DNA of 64,000 nt from Hyalangium gracile (GTDB lineage Bacteria; Myxococcota; Myxococcia; Myxococcales; Myxococcaceae), in assembly GCF_020103725.1 (NCBI RefSeq), contig NZ_JAHXBG010000010.1:1-64000 (forward strand), read 5' to 3'. Below the pieces are notes generated by a model. That model made no database searches and was not told the DNA's origin. It saw only the letters and a list, made by a program, of their open reading frames with translations. The translations under genes were made by a program, and so were the position numbers. How positions within the stretch are numbered: position 1 is the first letter of the stretch; each line of letters opens with the position of its first letter. Positions 14,970 through 23,613 of this stretch are shown piece after piece.

Positions 14970-17672
14970 ATGTCTATCGGCGGCATCAGCGGTTCCAGTG
15001 GTGGTGGAAGCTCCTTCAAGAGCGAGGGCACCAAGGACTCCAAGGCGGACGGGAGCGAGAAGAGCGAGAAGAGCGACAGGAGCGAGAAGAGCGACAGGAG
15101 CGAGCGGAAGGACGACTCGCGTGAGGCGGACCGCGCCAATGAGGAGCGTGAGCGGGCCCGCGCCGCGGAGCAGGATCGCGCCCGTCGCGCGGCGGACGAA
15201 GCCCGGCGCAAGGCCGAGGAGCACGTCGACCAGCTGCGCAACAGGCTGGACAAGGCCCGCACGCTGGAGGCCGAGACCTTCCGCCCCGCCGCCAATGGGA
15301 ACACCGAGCGTCCCACCGCCGAGGCACCGCGCCAGACCTTCACTCCGCAGCAACTGCAGAACCTGAGCCACCAGGCCACGCGTGCCTTCAAGGGCCAGAC
15401 GGCTCCCGGCACCCTGCAGGGCACCAGCACCCAGCAGGCGCCGGGCACGAGCGTGCAGGCCCAGTCCGTCAGCACGTCACAGACGCGGAACACGGCCGCG
15501 CCGCTCCAGGCCTTCAGCACCCAGCAGGCGCAAGGGCCGGCGGCTCCAATGGGCCCGCCGACGGTGGCGGAGTCCAACGCCCAGGAGGTGCTGCGCGAGG
15601 CCGAGAAGAACCCGGCCGCGGGCGCCAGGAAGCTCGAGGAGTTCATCAACGGCAACTCGGATCCGGCCTACCGCGAGGAGCTGCTCGAGAAGGCGAAGCC
15701 CGCGCTGGAGCTGATCGGCAAGCAGACCTCCAAGCTGGGCGCCTCCACCCAGGAGGCGATGGATGGAACCGAGGCCATCGCCACGCTCACCCGCGTGGCC
15801 GACACCCTGGGCAACGGCACGGGCGGTGAAGCCGCGCTCGAGGCGCTGGCGCAAGGCGTGGCCAGCGGCGTGACCAACGCGCAGACGCTCCTGGGCGAGC
15901 AGCCGATCGACATGGGCCTGCGCATGGGCCTGTCCACCACGGGGAGCGCGGACTTCGCCTTCGCCCTCACCGAGGCGCTGAAGGAGGCGGGCAAGCCGCA
16001 CGCGGCGAACTCCCTCACCGACGCCACCTGGTCGGCGATCAACGGCGTTCGCGCGGACTTCGATCTGTGGGCCGATCGCGCCAGGTCGATCAATGACGAC
16101 CTGACCGCCATCCTCTCCCCGGCGGGCCTGGCGCTCAGTCCCGACGAGCTGGGGCGTGTCACCTCGACGTTCCAGGGCCGGCCGGACCGCGCGGAAGTCT
16201 TCCGCACGCACGAGGAGATGGCCGGCAAGCTCACCAACCTGATGGACAGCATCGAGCGCGTGGCGGGCAAGCCGGCCTACAAGGACGACCCGCGGATCAG
16301 CGCGCGCGTCGCCGCCGCCCTCGAGGATGTGCCCCGGCTGAGCGACACGCAGACCGGAGAGCAGTGGCTCCAGAAGCAGCTGGAGGAGTACGGCAAGCCT
16401 GGCGACTCGTTCCTGAAGGTCGCGGTGCCCTACCTGAAGGACAAGAAGGACACGCTCGAGAACATGACGCTGGCGCTCACCAAGGGCGCGGGCCTGGCCG
16501 CGATGGACCTTGCGGCCGCCGGCAAGCTCCACCTGCCCGCGGGCCAGCGGCAGATGGATGCCATGCTCGAGGGCATCGCCCAGTGGAGCTCGCACGCCTC
16601 GGGCGCGCCAGCCGCGGGCGTGCGTGAGTTCCTGGAGAGCTTCAAGGAGTTCCGCCCGGGCATGAGCGCCCAGCAGATGGCGGACCTCACGAAGAAGATG
16701 GACAGCCAGCTCAAGCAGCTGGAGACCGCGGCGCCCGGCATCGGCAAGGAGAGCGTGGGGGGCCAGGCGCTGCGCGGCCTGGGCCTGGCGCTCACCTCCG
16801 CCAGCGTCTTCAACACCGTGGCTAGCGCCCGGCAGGACGGAAAGACGTTCAATGCCCTGGAGATGTCCGAGCGGCTCACGCTGATCGGCGACACCGTCGG
16901 GGCGGGCGCGGACGCCATGTCCATCGTCTTCAGTGGGCTGGGCAAGTCCAACCTGGCGGCCGCGGCGGGGAAGATTGCCCCCCTGGGTGGCGCCATCGTG
17001 GCGGTGGCCGACGGCTTCGCCGCGGTCGAGGCCGCGCGGCTGGGCCAATACGGCAAGGCGGTGGGCAGCGGGCTGACCGCGGTGGGCGGCGGGCTGCTGG
17101 CGGCCGCGGCCATCTCTCAGGCCGTGCCGGTGGCGGGGCAGATCGCCGGCGCGGCGCTGCTGGTGACAGGCATCGCGGTGAAGGCCATCGTGGAGAAGCA
17201 GCACCAGGATGCGCTGAGCGCCGAGCGCCTGGACCTGTTCCGGCAGGTGGGCATCACCGACGAAGCGCTGGTGGAGACCCTGTCCAACGCGGACAGCGAG
17301 CGCATGGGCGAGCTGGCGCGCGAGCTGAAGATGTCCGGCTCGGACATCCGCGACCTGGCGGCGAAGCTGCCCGCGATGCTGCTCGACGGCAGGCACAGAG
17401 GGCTGTCGTTCGACAACTTCGTCAGCCTGGCCCAGAAGAGCGGCATGACGGGCGACGAGGTGCACCAGCTGCTCACCGAGGCCATCCCCCAGGGAGGCAC
17501 CATCGAGGACAGCTACCTGCTGGTGCAGTACATGATGCGGGTGGACAACGGAGCGGAGCTCACCCCCGAGGAGTGGCGCTCGCGAATGGCCCGGGACAGC
17601 GACGTGGAGGGGGCTGACGACTACAGCCGGCTGCTCTCCAACATGGTCCACTTCCTGGACAGCCGCGCGTAG
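14970..17672 (+). CDS. Large effector-like protein with two hydrophobic segments
   Basis: The product has 900 residues and no signal peptide. The N-terminus (MSIGGISGSSGGGSS...) is Ser/Gly-rich, then charged with SEKSDR repeats, then a coiled coil rich in Glu, Arg and Ala (~60-105), then a Gln/Thr/Pro linker to ~190. The rest is helical. Around residues 660-740 are two Gly/Ala-rich hydrophobic stretches (GGAIVAVADGFAAVEAARLG; GLLAAAAISQ...GAALLVTGIAVKAIVE), followed by a helical C-terminus. This layout recalls type III translocator/effector proteins of the HrpK kind and glycine-zipper pore formers; this is inference, not a firm match. AGGAG precedes ATG 14970. A perfect sigma-54 promoter is upstream. 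Confidence 0.6.
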   Translation: MSIGGISGSSGGGSSFKSEGTKDSKADGSEKSEKSDRSEKSDRSERKDDSREADRANEERERARAAEQDRARRAADEARRKAEEHVDQLRNRLDKARTLEAETFRPAANGNTERPTAEAPRQTFTPQQLQNLSHQATRAFKGQTAPGTLQGTSTQQAPGTSVQAQSVSTSQTRNTAAPLQAFSTQQAQGPAAPMGPPTVAESNAQEVLREAEKNPAAGARKLEEFINGNSDPAYREELLEKAKPALELIGKQTSKLGASTQEAMDGTEAIATLTRVADTLGNGTGGEAALEALAQGVASGVTNAQTLLGEQPIDMGLRMGLSTTGSADFAFALTEALKEAGKPHAANSLTDATWSAINGVRADFDLWADRARSINDDLTAILSPAGLALSPDELGRVTSTFQGRPDRAEVFRTHEEMAGKLTNLMDSIERVAGKPAYKDDPRISARVAAALEDVPRLSDTQTGEQWLQKQLEEYGKPGDSFLKVAVPYLKDKKDTLENMTLALTKGAGLAAMDLAAAGKLHLPAGQRQMDAMLEGIAQWSSHASGAPAAGVREFLESFKEFRPGMSAQQMADLTKKMDSQLKQLETAAPGIGKESVGGQALRGLGLALTSASVFNTVASARQDGKTFNALEMSERLTLIGDTVGAGADAMSIVFSGLGKSNLAAAAGKIAPLGGAIVAVADGFAAVEAARLGQYGKAVGSGLTAVGGGLLAAAAISQAVPVAGQIAGAALLVTGIAVKAIVEKQHQDALSAERLDLFRQVGITDEALVETLSNADSERMGELARELKMSGSDIRDLAAKLPAMLLDGRHRGLSFDNFVSLAQKSGMTGDEVHQLLTEAIPQGGTIEDSYLLVQYMMRVDNGAELTPEEWRSRMARDSDVEGADDYSRLLSNMVHFLDSRA

Positions 17673-17857
17673 GGACACGCGAGGAGGCCCAGGTGGGCTT
17701 CTGTAGTAAGACTGGTGACAACTGTCCACAAGGTGGTGACAGGTGTCTCAGAGGGAAGGCGCCCTGCTCCGGTGAGGGCAGTCACCAGCTCGGCGGATTC
17801 GCTGGGCGCACCCTCGTCAAAACAAGGGGTTACAAAACGAACCGATGACGCAACGCA

Positions 17858-17873
17858 TGGCACACATCATGCT
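17858..17873 (+). promoter_or_regulatory. Probable sigma-54 promoter
   Basis: TGGCACACATCATGCT fits TGGCAC-N5-TTGCW with one mismatch and correct spacing. It lies about 70 bases before the M4 peptidase start, so the predicted leader is ~57 bases. The preceding gene has a perfect sigma-54 match, suggesting co-regulation. Confidence 0.5.
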
Positions 17874-17941
17874 CCATAGCGCATACATCAGCACACTGGG
17901 TGAGGCAATTTCTCACCCCTTCAAACCCGGAGCCCACCGCC

Positions 17942-19768
17942 ATGCAGATCGCCCCCCGTCCCCAGAAGCCCACGCTGTCCTCTCCTTCCACCGCCGCCGC
18001 CAACACCCTGCCGCAGCAGAGCCCCGCGGCGTCGTCCGCCCGCCCGCAGGAGTCGGGCTTCGAGGCGAAGTCGAGCTTCGTCGCCTCGAGCACCAGGCCG
18101 CTGGTGGCGCTCACGGCGCAGACGGCTGCTCCGGTCGTCGCGAAGCCGGGCCCGCTGGAGCTCCAGAGCCCCGAGGCGCAGGCCGCCGTGCGCAAGTCGC
18201 TCGAGTTCATCCAGTCGCAGTCGAGCGTCAACAACCAGGGCATCGTGGCCGGAGGGAGGACGCCGGGCAGCTTCTCGCCCCGCTCCGTCACGCGTGACGA
18301 GCTCGGCATGACGCACGTGCGCCTGGACCGGACGCACGAGGGCGTGAAGGTCTTCGGCGAGCAGGTCATCAGCCACCTGGACAAGGAGGGCAAGGTGGCC
18401 GGCCTCACCGGCAGCAGCTCCACCATCCCGGCCGGGCTGGGCTCGGAGCCGGTGAAGCTGTCCGCCCAGGACGCGCTGGCCATCGCCCAGAAACAGTTCG
18501 CCGGAAATACGGACGCCAGCCGCCCGCCCTCCGCCGAGCGCGTCGTCGTCCAGGACAAGGATGGCCAGTACCACGCGGCCTACCACGTGCAGCTCACCAA
18601 CGTGGAGGACCTGCGGGGCGACGAGCGCCCGCGCCGGATGAACTACTTCGTCGACGCCAACAGCGGCGAGGTGGTGCGCAGCTTCAACCAGATGGGCGGC
18701 ATCGAGCTGCCCCATGCCGATGAAGCCGCCGCGAAGGGCGCGCCGGCGGCGGCCACCCCGACCTCCAAGCCGGCCACCGCGGGCACCGCGGCGACAGGCC
18801 CGGGCAATGACACCACGCTCTACAGCGGCAAGGTGGACATCAGCACGACGAAGCAGGCCAACGGCAGCTACACGCTGGAGGACTCGACGCGCGGCGGAGG
18901 AATCGCGACGTACGACGCGAAGAACCGGACGACGCCCACCGGCAAGGCGGCCCTCACCGACAAGAACGACGTGTGGGGCGAGGCGTCGGACGACCCGCGC
19001 ACGAAGGCGGCGGTGGACGCGCACTACGGCGCGGCGATGACGTACGACTTCCTCAAGGACGTGCTCGGCCGCGACTCGCTGGATGGCAAGGGGGAGAAGC
19101 TCGTCTCCTACGTGCACGTGGACCGCAACTACGTGAACGCCTACTGGGACGGCGAGAAGATGAACTACGGCGACGGCGACGGGAGGACCGCGGGCCCGCT
19201 GACCACGCTGGACATCGCCGGCCATGAGATCGCCCACGGCCTGACCGAGCGCACCGCGGGCCTCATCTACGAGGGCGAGTCCGGCGGCCTCAACGAGGCG
19301 ATGAGCGACATCCTGGGCACGGGCGTGGAGTGGTACGCCAGCCAGAAGAACCAGGCGGTGGAGTTCGACTGGAAGATGGGCGAGGACGCGTGGACGCCGG
19401 CCAACGGCACGGGGGACGCGCTGCGCTACATGGATGACCCGACGAAGGACGGCTACTCCATCGACAACTACAAGAACTACCCGAAGCAGACGGAGGTGCA
19501 CGGCTCGAGCGGCATCGCGAACAACGCCTTCTACCTGCTGGCCAACGGCGGCACGAACCGGACCTCGGGCGCCCAGGTGGCGGACGGCATCGGCATGGAG
19601 AAGGGCCTGAAGGTCTTCTACCGCGCGCTGGAGCACTACATGACGCCGGACACCACCTTCGCGCAGGCGCGCCAGGCCACCATCAACGCGGCCACGGACC
19701 TGTACGGCGCCAACTCGCCCGAGGTGGGCAAGGTGAAGGAGAGCTGGGCCGCGGTGGGCGTGAACTGA
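17942..19768 (+). CDS. M4 (thermolysin-like) metallopeptidase without signal peptide
   Basis: The protein has 608 residues. After a Ser/Pro/Ala-rich tail comes an FTP/PepSY propeptide region (MTHVRLDRTHEGVKVFGEQV, ALAIAQKQF, MNYFVDANSGEVVRSF). The M4 catalytic domain follows: zinc motif HEIAHGLTER (HExxH 428-432), third ligand in GGLNEAMSDILG and the catalytic His in VHGSSGIANNAFYLL. It lacks a recognisable Sec or Tat signal, unusual for M4 enzymes, and shares the low-complexity N-terminal style of the upstream protein; non-classical secretion is inferred. The Cys-poor sequence ends right after the catalytic domain. ATG 17942 is preferred to 17900. Confidence 0.8.
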   Translation: MQIAPRPQKPTLSSPSTAAANTLPQQSPAASSARPQESGFEAKSSFVASSTRPLVALTAQTAAPVVAKPGPLELQSPEAQAAVRKSLEFIQSQSSVNNQGIVAGGRTPGSFSPRSVTRDELGMTHVRLDRTHEGVKVFGEQVISHLDKEGKVAGLTGSSSTIPAGLGSEPVKLSAQDALAIAQKQFAGNTDASRPPSAERVVVQDKDGQYHAAYHVQLTNVEDLRGDERPRRMNYFVDANSGEVVRSFNQMGGIELPHADEAAAKGAPAAATPTSKPATAGTAATGPGNDTTLYSGKVDISTTKQANGSYTLEDSTRGGGIATYDAKNRTTPTGKAALTDKNDVWGEASDDPRTKAAVDAHYGAAMTYDFLKDVLGRDSLDGKGEKLVSYVHVDRNYVNAYWDGEKMNYGDGDGRTAGPLTTLDIAGHEIAHGLTERTAGLIYEGESGGLNEAMSDILGTGVEWYASQKNQAVEFDWKMGEDAWTPANGTGDALRYMDDPTKDGYSIDNYKNYPKQTEVHGSSGIANNAFYLLANGGTNRTSGAQVADGIGMEKGLKVFYRALEHYMTPDTTFAQARQATINAATDLYGANSPEVGKVKESWAAVGVN

Positions 19769-19790
19769 GCGCCCTCCGATGAGCAGGAGC

Positions 19791-19821
19791 GAGCCCTGGT
19801 TCCGGCAAGGAGCCGGGGCTC
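19791..19821. terminator. Hairpin between convergent genes
   Basis: A 13-bp stem (two G-U pairs) with a five-base loop sits between the M4 peptidase and the histidine-kinase remnant. There is no U-run, so bidirectional termination is only plausible. Confidence 0.4.
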
Positions 19822-20253
19822 TCATCTCCCTCGGGGCAGGACGATGAGGCACTCGGTGAAGTGGCCCTCCTCGGACTCGAACCGGATCTCCCCTCGGTGC
19901 TGCCGGACGACGATGTCATAGGCGATGGACAGGCCCAGGCCCGTTCCCGCGCCCGTGGGCTTGGTGGTGAAGAAGGGGGTGAAGATCCGGTCCTGGAGCT
20001 CGCGCGCAATCCCGGTGCCGTTGTCGCGGATCCGGATCTCCACCCGGGCGTCCACGCTCTGGCTGCTCAGCGTCACCTCCGGAGAGAAGCCAGCGCCCGC
20101 TGACCTCCTCTTCTCCTCCACCGCATACAGGCTGTTGGCGAGGATGTTCAGGATGGCCCGCCCGAAGTCCTGGGGCACCAGCGCCACCTCACCCACCGAG
20201 GGGTCCAGCCTCCCCCGGAGCGTCACCTCCAGGCCCGGGTACACGGACCGCAT
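19822..20253 (-). pseudogene. Histidine kinase, ATPase-domain remnant
   Basis: The frame gives a near-complete HATPase_c domain: N box ILNILANSLYAV, G1 IRDNGTGIA, F box IFTPFFTTKP and G2 GTGLGLSIAYDIV. There is no DHp domain with a phospho-accepting His and no sensor; upstream the frame runs into unrelated DNA after SEKMRS. A 143-residue peptide from ATG 20253 is possible but is unlikely to be functional alone. It is the 3' end of a deleted sensor kinase. Confidence 0.7.
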
Positions 20254-20285
20254 CTTCTCGGAGGCCGGTATCGGCGGTGAGGACC

Positions 20286-20380
20286 TTAGCCGCGACGCAG
20301 CAGCACTTCCATGGTGGCATCGAGCATGGCTTCATCGCTGTGCAGTCTGGGCCGGGGCACGGCCACGGTAACTCTCACGT
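20286..20380 (-). other. Possible 3' remnant of an unidentified gene
   Basis: The minus strand reads VRVTVAVPRPRLHSDEAMLD then ATMEVLLRRG and stop, then runs into the tRNA-like T-arm sequence at 20392. It looks like the last ~30 codons of a gene cut at that site, but there is no recognisable family. Confidence 0.25.
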
Positions 20381-20391
20381 AGCGGAAGCGA

Positions 20392-20408
20392 GGGTTCGAT
20401 TCCCGCCG
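20392..20408 (+). repeat. T-arm-like 17-mer, second copy
   Basis: GGGTTCGATTCCCGCCG is identical to 9986-10002 inside the tmRNA-like 3' end, same orientation. Here the flanks do not form a tRNA end. It could be a minimal attachment-site copy or chance similarity to another tRNA remnant. Confidence 0.4.
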
Positions 20409-20451
20409 GAGCTCGCGCCCTGGCCATGAAGGCGACGAAGATGGAGGAGTC

Positions 20452-21099
20452 ATGTACTCACCTCGTTGGGCGATGACGATATGCCTTGCAGTGACGTTGT
20501 CCGCGTGCGGCCTGCTCCGCGGTGAGGATGACGAGGAGAGCCTGCAGCCGGATGGCGGGCCCACGGGCGATGGCGGAACCACGTTCACCGGCGTCAACGC
20601 GGTGAACGTGCCCCTGTCCTCGGGGGCGCTCTCCTTTGCCGGCGCGGCGGCGGCGCTGAACCCCACGATGCCGGACGCCACCCGCTTCCGCGTCCAGCTC
20701 CTCGAGGGAGCCGGGGCGTGCTCCGCCACCGTCTCCCCCGGAGGCCACATGCTGGAGTTCTTCGTCTACGCGTCCGGGCCGGGCGCCACGCCCGTCACCG
20801 TGGGCACGTACGACGAGAGCGGGCTGCTCCGGAGCCCGCCCATCTCGGTCGAGGCGTACATCAGCCGGTGGGGTTACCCCACCCCCTCCAGCCCCTGCGG
20901 GACCTACGGGTCCGGCTTCTCCATGCACTACGTGGTGAGCCAGCCGCGCTCGGTCACCATCACCGCGATCGACGCCACCCGGGTCACCGGCACCTACCGC
21001 TTCAAGCTGGAGGGCCTTCGGGGCGAGCGGGTCGATGTCAGCGGGACCTTCGACGCGCCCCTGTGCGACACCTCGGATTTCAGGGTCATCTGCCAGTAG
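20452..21099 (+). CDS. Hypothetical lipoprotein
   Basis: The product has 215 residues with a lipoprotein signal peptide (lipobox LSACG, Cys at 19), then an acidic Gly/Asp linker and a mostly beta domain. Three to four Cys residues (CSATV, SPCGTYG, LCDTSDF, VICQ) could form disulfides. No family was recognised. GGAGGAG lies just before the ATG. Probably outer membrane or periplasm. Confidence 0.65.
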   Translation: MYSPRWAMTICLAVTLSACGLLRGEDDEESLQPDGGPTGDGGTTFTGVNAVNVPLSSGALSFAGAAAALNPTMPDATRFRVQLLEGAGACSATVSPGGHMLEFFVYASGPGATPVTVGTYDESGLLRSPPISVEAYISRWGYPTPSSPCGTYGSGFSMHYVVSQPRSVTITAIDATRVTGTYRFKLEGLRGERVDVSGTFDAPLCDTSDFRVICQ

Positions 21100-21125
21100 G
21101 TTGTCTGAGGTGAGAGCGCCGCGGC

Positions 21126-21221
21126 GAGCTCGAGAACTGCGACAGCACCAAGTACTTCATTGGAGAGGGCGAGAACCGTTACTACTCCTTCTCGGCCGTC
21201 TCGAAGTGCCCCAACGACTGA
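21126..21221 (+). pseudogene. C-terminal fragment of a small Cys-containing protein
   Basis: An open stretch of 31 codons (ENCDSTKYFIGEGENRYYSF then SAVSKCPND and stop) looks like real coding sequence with no start of its own. It follows the lipoprotein stop by 26 bases. It may be the tail of a deleted secreted protein. Family unknown. Confidence 0.4.
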
Positions 21222-21230
21222 CGCATGCGG

Positions 21231-22358
21231 CTACCGGGAGGCCCTGGCTTCCTCGAGCAGGGCCTGGATGGTGGCCGCGTGCTTGCCACGGGTGGGCGCC
21301 CAGTCCGCCGGTGCGCGCCCCGCGCGGTCACGAAGGAAGGGGTCACCGCCAGCCGCGATCAGCGCCTTCACGATGTCCGGGATGGCATGGCTCAGTGCCA
21401 TGTGCAGTGGGCGCTGACCTTCTTGATCGGCCGCGTTGGGGTCCGCCCCCGCCGCCAGCAGCCGCTCCACCACCGGGGTATGCAGGCGCGCCGACGGCTT
21501 GAACAAGGCCATGTGCAGCGCGGTGAGTCCCTTCTCGGTGCGATGGCCGGGCCTGGCTCCCCGGGTCAGCAGCAGCTCGACCATCGCCAGCTCGCCAGCG
21601 CGCGCGGCCTGCATCAGCGCCGTCGCATGGCCCTTGAACTGGGTCCAGTCGGGGTCGAGACCGGCATCCAGCATGGCCCGGGCCAGCTTCAGATTGCCCT
21701 GGCTGGCGATCGACGGAAAATCCTGCGTCGCCCATGGGCTGCGCGCGATGCCACCGGAGAAGGTCCATTCCGGCTCCGCCGGGGCGCCGCCCGCGGCCTC
21801 CTTCTGTACGGCATCCCGCCTCGCCTGTGCGGCCTTGCGCGCATTCTTCTTGCTGCTACGCCAGAAGGCATGCGTGGCCGGATAGCGCGTCGGGTCGGCG
21901 AGGTAGTTCGCCAGGGCTGCGTGACCGTTCTCCAGCGCCACGTCCGCCGGCGACTGTCCGTCGTGGTCCGCCTGCTCCCGGTTGGCGCCGGCTTCGACCA
22001 GACACCGCGCGATGTCCGCGAAGCCATTGGCGGCGGCGATCCACAGCGCCCCAGTCCCCGTCTCGTCCGCATCATTCACGCTGGCGCCGGCCTTCAGAAG
22101 GATCTCGACGAGCTCGGCGAAGCCGTGCGTGGCCGCTGCCACCAGGGGCGGCGCATAGGCGGACACATTCGGATCCGCCCCGGCGGAGAGCAGGATGCGC
22201 ACGGCCCCCGTCTCGCCGCGATCGCAGGCGTAGGACAGTGGGGTGGCCTGGTAGGCATGGACGTCGGCCTCGTCCGGGTCGGCGCCGGCGGCGAGCAAGC
22301 GTTCCAGCGCGGAGAGATCGGCGTGCTCGATGGCCTCGAACAGGTTGGTGGGTGTCAT
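21231..22358 (-). CDS. Ankyrin-repeat protein
   Basis: The protein has 375 residues made largely of ankyrin repeats, with consensus pieces such as ALERLLAAGADPDEAD, GAVRILLSAGADPNVS, ELVEILLKAGASVNDAD, CLVEAGANREQAD and LLTRGARPGHRTEKGLTALH. There are about four repeats in the N-terminal half, a Lys/Arg/Ala-rich linker (~165-200), then four to five more. No signal peptide or catalytic domain. It is a protein-interaction scaffold, partner unknown. Divergent from the MRJP-like lipoprotein. Confidence 0.85.
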   Translation of the reverse strand: MTPTNLFEAIEHADLSALERLLAAGADPDEADVHAYQATPLSYACDRGETGAVRILLSAGADPNVSAYAPPLVAAATHGFAELVEILLKAGASVNDADETGTGALWIAAANGFADIARCLVEAGANREQADHDGQSPADVALENGHAALANYLADPTRYPATHAFWRSSKKNARKAAQARRDAVQKEAAGGAPAEPEWTFSGGIARSPWATQDFPSIASQGNLKLARAMLDAGLDPDWTQFKGHATALMQAARAGELAMVELLLTRGARPGHRTEKGLTALHMALFKPSARLHTPVVERLLAAGADPNAADQEGQRPLHMALSHAIPDIVKALIAAGGDPFLRDRAGRAPADWAPTRGKHAATIQALLEEARASR

Positions 22359-22468
22359 ATGGTGTTGAAGGAGGAAGGTTCATCTTCATTACGCCATCTC
22401 CCGGTATGTTTGTCCGCAAGAGTCGGGCAGCGCTTCCACCAAAGCCCCCCCACCCTCGGAGGCACTTC

Positions 22469-23548
22469 ATGCGTCTGTTCCTTCCGGTTGTCACAGCCCT
22501 GATGCTGGCGGCCTGTGCCACTACCCCCACGCGTTCCGAGCCCACCGCGGGCGCCCCGGAGACGGCACCGTCGGCGGCGTCCCGGAGCCCTCCCCTCGAG
22601 CTCGTGGCCCAGTCACCGAGGCAGTGGACGGGCATCACCGTCTCGAAGGCGGGCCGCATCTTCGTCAACTTCCCCCGCTGGTCCGAGGACGTGCCCGTCT
22701 CGGTGGCCGAGCTGAAGAACGGCACCGTCACGCCCTGGCCGGATGCCACCTGGAACACGTGGGCCCCGGGCGCTCCGGCGGACAACCGCTTCGTCGCGGT
22801 GCAGAGCGTCGTCATCGATGACCAGGACCGGCTCTGGGTCGTGGACACCGGCAACCCCCAGTTCAAGGGCGTCATCGCCCCGCCTCGACTCCAGCAGTTC
22901 GAGCTCACCGGGCGGCTGGTGCGCACCTATGCATTCCCGCCGGAGGTCTCCTCCGGGGACAGCTACCTCAACGATGTCCGCATCGACACGGAGAACGGGG
23001 TGGCCTACCTCACCGACTCGCAGGCGGGCGGCCTGGTGGTCCTCGACCTGAAGAGCGGGAGCGCGCGCAAGGTGCTGCGCAATCACCCCTCCACCCACGC
23101 GGAGGCCGACAGCATGGTGGTGATGGGCCGCCCCTTCCCGCGCGCCGTCCAGAGCGATGGCATCGCGCTCAGCCCGGACCGGAAGACGCTCTACTGGACG
23201 GTGCTCACCGGCCACACGCTCTGGCGCATTTCCACCGAGGCCCTGCGCGACGCGAGCCTGGACGACCCGGCGCTCGCCGGCCGCGTCGAGCAGGTGGACA
23301 CCATCGTGGCCACGGATGGCATCGAGTTCGATCGCCAGGGAAAGCTCTGGCTCGGTGGCCTGGAGGACAGCTCCCTCGCCGTGTATGTGCCGGGCGGGAA
23401 GTACAAGCAGGTCCTCCAGGATGACCGCCTGCGGTGGCCCGACACCTTCGCCGTGGGGCCGGACGGGAGGATGTACGTCACCACCACGCAGATCCACCTG
23501 CCGCCCGCGGAGCGGGGACCCTATGAGATCTACCGTTTCGCACCGTGA
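22469..23548 (+). CDS. MRJP/Yellow-family lipoprotein (SMP-30-like propeller)
   Basis: The product has 359 residues. The signal peptide ends in a lipobox (MLAACATT). The mature part matches the major royal jelly protein/Yellow family of bacterial beta-propellers: RIFVNFPRW, LWVVDTGNPQF, YLNDVRID, AYLTDSQAGGLVVLDL, SDGIALSPDRKTLYWT, DGIEFDRQGKLWLGGL and DTFAVGPDGRMYVTTTQ. Related proteins act as lactonases or ligand binders; substrate unknown. GGAGG lies before ATG 22469. It is transcribed toward an AtuA-like gene 65 bases downstream. Confidence 0.85.
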   Translation: MRLFLPVVTALMLAACATTPTRSEPTAGAPETAPSAASRSPPLELVAQSPRQWTGITVSKAGRIFVNFPRWSEDVPVSVAELKNGTVTPWPDATWNTWAPGAPADNRFVAVQSVVIDDQDRLWVVDTGNPQFKGVIAPPRLQQFELTGRLVRTYAFPPEVSSGDSYLNDVRIDTENGVAYLTDSQAGGLVVLDLKSGSARKVLRNHPSTHAEADSMVVMGRPFPRAVQSDGIALSPDRKTLYWTVLTGHTLWRISTEALRDASLDDPALAGRVEQVDTIVATDGIEFDRQGKLWLGGLEDSSLAVYVPGGKYKQVLQDDRLRWPDTFAVGPDGRMYVTTTQIHLPPAERGPYEIYRFAP

Positions 23549-23613
23549 GCTTGTGAAGACGCTGGTGTAGAGAGAGTGGCCGTCTGAAACCGCCGTAGCT
23601 GCGTGGAGAACCC

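Noticed and set aside
15477-17729. 750-codon open frame on the minus strand
   Set aside because: It lies fully antisense to the 900-residue gene at 14970-17672, has Arg/His/Gly/Leu-rich composition typical of high-GC shadow frames and matches no family.
17921-19852. 643-codon open frame on the minus strand
   Set aside because: Antisense to the M4 metallopeptidase with its catalytic motifs in the plus frame.
20286-20750. 154-codon minus-strand frame as a complete gene
   Set aside because: Most of it is antisense to the lipoprotein gene at 20452; only the last ~30 codons, outside that gene, look possibly real and are listed as a remnant.
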